A stretch of 20,808 nt of DNA from positions 1 to 20,808 of the forward strand of contig WRKD01000210.1 in the NCBI GenBank assembly GCA_009778255.1, read 5' to 3'. The notes under the pieces are model-generated. The model saw only the letters and a program-made list of their open reading frames with translations. It was not told the origin of the DNA and ran no database searches. Both the position numbers and the translations under genes were made by a program. Shown one piece after another: positions 19,712 through 20,808 of this stretch (position 1 is the stretch's first letter; every line of letters begins with the position of its first letter). This stretch comes from Bacillota bacterium (GTDB taxonomy: Bacteria > Bacillota > Dehalobacteriia > UBA4068).

Positions 19712-20808
19712 TTATTCTGTTATAACAATATTCAAGGTTTTACCCCAAGAAGTGGGCGCTCCAACAAAGGATGCTTGCGGGCATGCTACTACCAAATTAG
19801 TGAAAACAAAATCTGTGATCACACTATTCCCGCTGAAGTTTTCATCTACTTTGAATACCAAGGTAACGATTTTAACAGGAGGATTACATACTGTGCCGGT
19901 GATAGTATTCGCAGAAGGTAATTGACGGGTCGTCACCGCATTTGCCGCTGTTACTCTGGTCTCGTGCATCCAGCCTTGCGGATCTTCAAAACCGATGTAT
20001 TCCAGTAAACTATTGTTATAAGTTAATTCCGAAGTCAATTGGAAATAATTAAGGTTTCCAACTAACATTATGTCTAAATATAGATATTCGCCGGCTTTAG
20101 CAACAGTTTTATCCGGTATCAGATAAACATTGTAATTGTATTTTTCAGATAATAAAACTGTTATGGAGAAGTCTTTAACAAAATCTGTACCTATAGCTAA
20201 TCCATCCACAATAGTGGCTGTAACCACCAATACTCCCGGTGCTACGATGTCGAGTATATTGCCGTTTAAGGTTGCCCCGGTTATACCCGCGTCCTTAATG
20301 TTCCATATAATGGTTTGATTGGTGGCGTCGGAGGGAAGTACCGTGCCGTTAAGAGGTAGGGGAACATTGGCGTAGGCTGTGCTGGGTACATCGATGATAT
20401 CGATCACAGGCACGAAGCTACTTTTCCATGTAGCGGTGAATTCTTTATCGCCGGTGCTACCGCTAGGGATAGAATTGGTAGGCAACCATTCTACGAAAGT
20501 GAAACCGGGTTTTGTGGGGTCTTTCAGGGTGATGGCCGGGCTGGTAACATTATAGGTAGCCGGATTAGCGGGGTCATTTTCACCGCCGTTGAGAATATAG
20601 CTGATATTATATTCAATGGGAGTGGTTGACCATGTAGCGGTGAATTCTTTATCGCCGGTGCTGCCGGTTGGGATATTTGCGGCTGGTTGCCACCCTAAGA
20701 ACTCATAACCGGGTTTTGTGGGGTCTTTCAGGGTGATGGCCGGGCTGGTAACATTATAGGTAGCCGGATTAGCGGGGTCATTTTCGCCGCCGTTGAGAAT
20801 ATAGCTGA
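19712..20808 (-). CDS. Modular extracellular protein: InlB/Listeria-Bacteroides-type repeats, Ig-like segment, C-terminal cohesin-like domain (N-terminus outside window)
   Basis: The last 365 codons of a larger protein; the frame is open to the window edge, and the TTG at 20485 is an internal leucine codon, not a start. Two 68-residue repeats come first, with SYILNGGENDPANPATYN, then DPTKPGYEFLGW or DPTKPGFTFVEW, and GSTGDKEFTATW. This is the Listeria-Bacteroides (InlB B-repeat-like) pattern of extracellular proteins. A segment of about 85 residues follows (PVIDIIDVPSTAYANVPLPLNGTVLPSDATNQTIIW...), resembling bacterial Ig-like domains. The final 145 residues (VYLIPDKTVAKAGEYLYLDIMLVGNLNYFQLTSELTYNNSLLEYIGF...) look like a cohesin/carbohydrate-binding jelly-roll domain. 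No sorting signal or transmembrane helix ends the protein. Cohesin identity rests on general pattern and is less certain than the repeats. Confidence 0.75.
   Translation of the reverse strand, partial: SYILNGGENDPANPATYNVTSPAITLKDPTKPGYEFLGWQPAANIPTGSTGDKEFTATWSTTPIEYNISYILNGGENDPANPATYNVTSPAITLKDPTKPGFTFVEWLPTNSIPSGSTGDKEFTATWKSSFVPVIDIIDVPSTAYANVPLPLNGTVLPSDATNQTIIWNIKDAGITGATLNGNILDIVAPGVLVVTATIVDGLAIGTDFVKDFSITVLLSEKYNYNVYLIPDKTVAKAGEYLYLDIMLVGNLNYFQLTSELTYNNSLLEYIGFEDPQGWMHETRVTAANAVTTRQLPSANTITGTVCNPPVKIVTLVFKVDENFSGNSVITDFVFTNLVVACPQASFVGAPTSWGKTLNIVITE
20425..20808 (-). repeat. 204-bp tandem repeats within the extracellular protein gene
   Basis: The period is 204 bp (68 codons): the unit beginning at 20806 (minus strand) recurs at 20602. 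A block of about 95 bp is nearly identical between copies (compare 20509-20604 with 20713-20808), and a second shared block covers the TGDKEFTATW codons. The first copy touches the window edge, so further copies may lie beyond. Confidence 0.9.

Noticed and set aside
20483..20485. TTG start giving a 257-residue protein
   Set aside because: The frame stays open to the window edge with clear repeat homology upstream, so this is an internal Leu codon of a larger protein.

Overview
The window looks like chromosomal DNA from an anaerobic, low-to-moderate G+C Gram-positive bacterium (Bacillota, Clostridia-like). The evidence is strong AGGAGG-type ribosome binding sites, TTGACA/TATAAT promoters, an LPXTG-like sorted surface protein, a lipoprotein, a G5/LysM/M23 wall peptidase, an ECF riboflavin transporter under an FMN riboswitch, a glycyl-radical-enzyme activase, and corrinoid/methyltetrahydrofolate methyl-transfer proteins. 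The genus cannot be named from the sequence alone. No rRNA, tRNA, CRISPR array, transposase or phage gene was seen.

Layout. 1-2.2 kb: a partial methyltetrahydrofolate:corrinoid methyltransferase (minus), comB (plus), a DxHxxG corrinoid protein (minus) and rnhA (minus). The two halves of a C1 methyl-transfer pair are split by the opposite-strand comB. 2.3-6.2 kb (all minus, tightly packed): a large secreted LPXTG-like protein with a long Asp-Asn/Asp-Thr repeat stalk, then a membrane-anchored thioredoxin-like protein (4-bp overlap), a MauE/DoxX-like membrane protein with a CGC motif, and a DUF1624-type membrane acyltransferase. This may be a surface-protein plus redox/modification cassette. 6.2-9.5 kb (minus): a wall peptidase, rlmH and a degenerate HD-GYP-like membrane protein preceded by a hairpin that includes its ribosome binding site. 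9.7-13.7 kb: an OFA-family MFS transporter (minus), an orphan lipoprotein (plus) and a GAF-PAS-GGDEF diguanylate cyclase (minus).

13.8-17.7 kb (plus): a 163-bp terminally inverted, highly foldable repeat-like element, then ogt-aroA-aroC-aroQ(chorismate mutase)-aroK with overlapping or nearly abutting genes. This is the end of the shikimate pathway (shikimate to prephenate) led by a DNA-repair alkyltransferase. 17.7-19.7 kb (minus): promoter - FMN riboswitch - terminator - ribU - glycyl-radical activase. 19.7 kb to the end (minus): the C-terminal part of a modular extracellular protein with InlB/Listeria-Bacteroides-type repeats, an Ig-like segment and a cohesin-like domain, running off the window.

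The points most worth a second look are the 13833-13995 structured element that forms the putative leader of the aro operon, the surface-protein/thioredoxin/MauE cassette, the FMN riboswitch with a ~100-nt insert and a possible long-range antiterminator, the RBS-embedding hairpin at 7310-7348, and the activase with a lost cluster cysteine.
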